DNA of 7,480 nt from Actinomycetes bacterium. GTDB taxonomy: Bacteria; Actinomycetota; Actinomycetes; Mycobacteriales; Mycobacteriaceae. Made by a program: the position numbers and the translations under genes. The stretch is taken from contig JAEWGK010000088.1 in the NCBI GenBank assembly GCA_023388385.1, positions 1 through 7,480 on the forward strand, in the 5' to 3' direction. Position 1 is the first letter of the stretch; each line of letters opens with the position of its first letter. The notes under the pieces were generated by a model. The model saw only the letters and a program-made list of their open reading frames with translations. It was not told the DNA's origin and made no database searches. Of the stretch, positions 6,620 through 7,480 are shown piece after piece.

Positions 6620-7480
6620 ATGGTCACCCATGACACCCGCCCCCGCCCCGACGCCTGCCCCGGCGCGCGGAAGGTCCACCGGGCCGCAGACGGCGCCATC
6701 GGCCGCCTGCGCTTCCCCGGCGGAGAGCTGCCCGCGCCGGGTTTCGGCGTCCTCGCCGACCTCGCCGAGGGCTTCGGCGACGGCGACCTGCACCTGACCA
6801 GCCGCGGCAACGTCCAGATCCGCGGCATCCGCGACGTCTCCGGCTTCGCCGACGCCGTGGAGGACGCCGGACTGCTGCCCCACCCGGAGCACGATCGGAT
6901 GCGCAACATCATCGCGTCGCCGCTGACCGGCCGCGTTGGCGGGCGCGACGACGCCTCGGGCCTCGCCGCGGAGCTCGACGCCGCACTGTGCGCACGCGGC
7001 GATCTGGCGTCGATGCCGGGCCGCACGCTCTTCGCCGTCGACGACGGCCGCGGCGACGTCCTGATGGAGCGCCCCGACCTCGGCGTCGTCGCCCGCGGAG
7101 GCGGCCGCTGGGAGCTCATCGCCGGCGGGCGCCCCTCCGGCGTCTTCGTCGGCCGGGCGGGCGTGGTGGAGCTTGTCGCCGACGCGGCGTCGGCGTGGGA
7201 GTCCATGCGCGGCACCGCCTGGCGCATCGGCGAGGCGGGCAAGGCCGACGACGTCGTCGCCGCGGTCGCGGACGGGCCGGGCCGCGAGCTCCGCGAGCCC
7301 GGCTCCGCCCCCGAGGGCCCGACTGGCGGGGCCGCTCCCCCGATCGGCTGGATCGACCAGCCCGACGGCAACGTCGCCCTGGCCGCGGGCCTGCGCTTCG
7401 GCGTCCTGCCCGGCCGGCTGGCCCGCGCCATCGCGCACCTGACCTGCCCGGTCCACGTGACACCGTGGTACTCGCTGGTG
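6620..7480 (+). CDS. cobG: Precorrin-3B synthase (CobG), C-terminus cut by window edge
   Basis: Oxygen-dependent enzyme that hydroxylates precorrin-3A at C-20 and forms the lactone of precorrin-3B in aerobic B12 synthesis. It is related to nitrite/sulfite reductases and carries a [4Fe-4S] cluster. The 287 codons visible are open to the window end. Features: DACPGARKVHRAADGAIGRLRFPGG (11-35), a first ferredoxin-like half domain with HLTSRGNVQIRGI (58-70), RMRNIIASPLTGR (93-105), GRTLFAVDDGRGDV (134-147), and the start of a second half domain, PIGWIDQPDGNVALAAGLRFGVLPGRLARAI (241-271), ending in VTPWYSLV. The cluster-binding cysteines are expected in the missing ~80-90 residues. The ATG is chosen because no upstream in-frame start exists near it and the ~10 residues before the ACPG motif match the length I recall for the M. 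tuberculosis protein. Divergent from cobN and outside its riboswitch. Confidence 0.92.
   Translation, partial: MVTHDTRPRPDACPGARKVHRAADGAIGRLRFPGGELPAPGFGVLADLAEGFGDGDLHLTSRGNVQIRGIRDVSGFADAVEDAGLLPHPEHDRMRNIIASPLTGRVGGRDDASGLAAELDAALCARGDLASMPGRTLFAVDDGRGDVLMERPDLGVVARGGGRWELIAGGRPSGVFVGRAGVVELVADAASAWESMRGTAWRIGEAGKADDVVAAVADGPGRELREPGSAPEGPTGGAAPPIGWIDQPDGNVALAAGLRFGVLPGRLARAIAHLTCPVHVTPWYSLV

Noticed and set aside
6574..7456. Minus-strand frames of 285-288 codons opposite cobG
   Set aside because: They are antisense to cobG, which has clear family motifs on the plus strand; the antisense products are low-complexity.

Overview
The window looks like chromosomal DNA from a high-GC actinobacterium of the order Mycobacteriales, most likely a Corynebacterium or close relative. 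The evidence is a base composition of roughly 70% GC by eye, strong G/C at third codon positions, TANNNT-type -10 boxes, and the gene content: mannolipid synthase Ppm1, apolipoprotein N-acyltransferase Lnt, FxsA, and aerobic cobalamin genes. Lnt and Ppm1 are separate adjacent genes, as described for Corynebacterium. In Mycobacterium tuberculosis they are one fused protein. The species cannot be named from this sequence alone.

Layout: positions 1-2605 hold a tight minus-strand cluster transcribed fxsA -> lnt -> ppm1, with gaps of 9 and 14 bases; ppm1 runs off the left edge. A 149-base spacer (2606-2754) follows, carrying a probable leaderless promoter for fxsA and some G/C-rich inverted and direct repeats. 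Positions 2755-6384 hold cobN, the 1209-residue large subunit of the aerobic cobaltochelatase, also on the minus strand. Positions 6385-6619 are a 235-base divergent intergenic region. Positions 6620-7480 hold the start of cobG (precorrin-3B synthase) on the plus strand, cut by the right edge before its C-terminal iron-sulfur cysteines.

The most interesting part is the divergent region. Read on the cobN strand it contains a clear cobalamin riboswitch core (GGGGAA, the GGTGCAATTCC loop, the B12 box GCCACTGT and AGCCAGACC). It lies in a leader of about 180 nucleotides below a TAGGCT -10 box. The leader begins with a strong bulged hairpin whose inner strand could instead pair with a segment just 3' of the riboswitch core, a possible switching helix. 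cobG is transcribed the other way and does not carry the riboswitch, so the two divergent B12 genes are probably regulated differently.

Function: CobG acts in the early oxygen-dependent part of the corrin pathway and CobN inserts cobalt, so this edge belongs to de novo cobalamin synthesis with product feedback on cobN. The left cluster serves the cell envelope: Ppm1 supplies polyprenol-phosphate-mannose for lipomannan, lipoarabinomannan and glycoprotein mannosylation, and Lnt N-acylates lipoproteins. I see no mobile element, CRISPR array, tRNA, rRNA or phage gene, and no wholly new protein system. The long plus-strand reading frames over lnt, fxsA and cobN are antisense shadows of high-GC genes.
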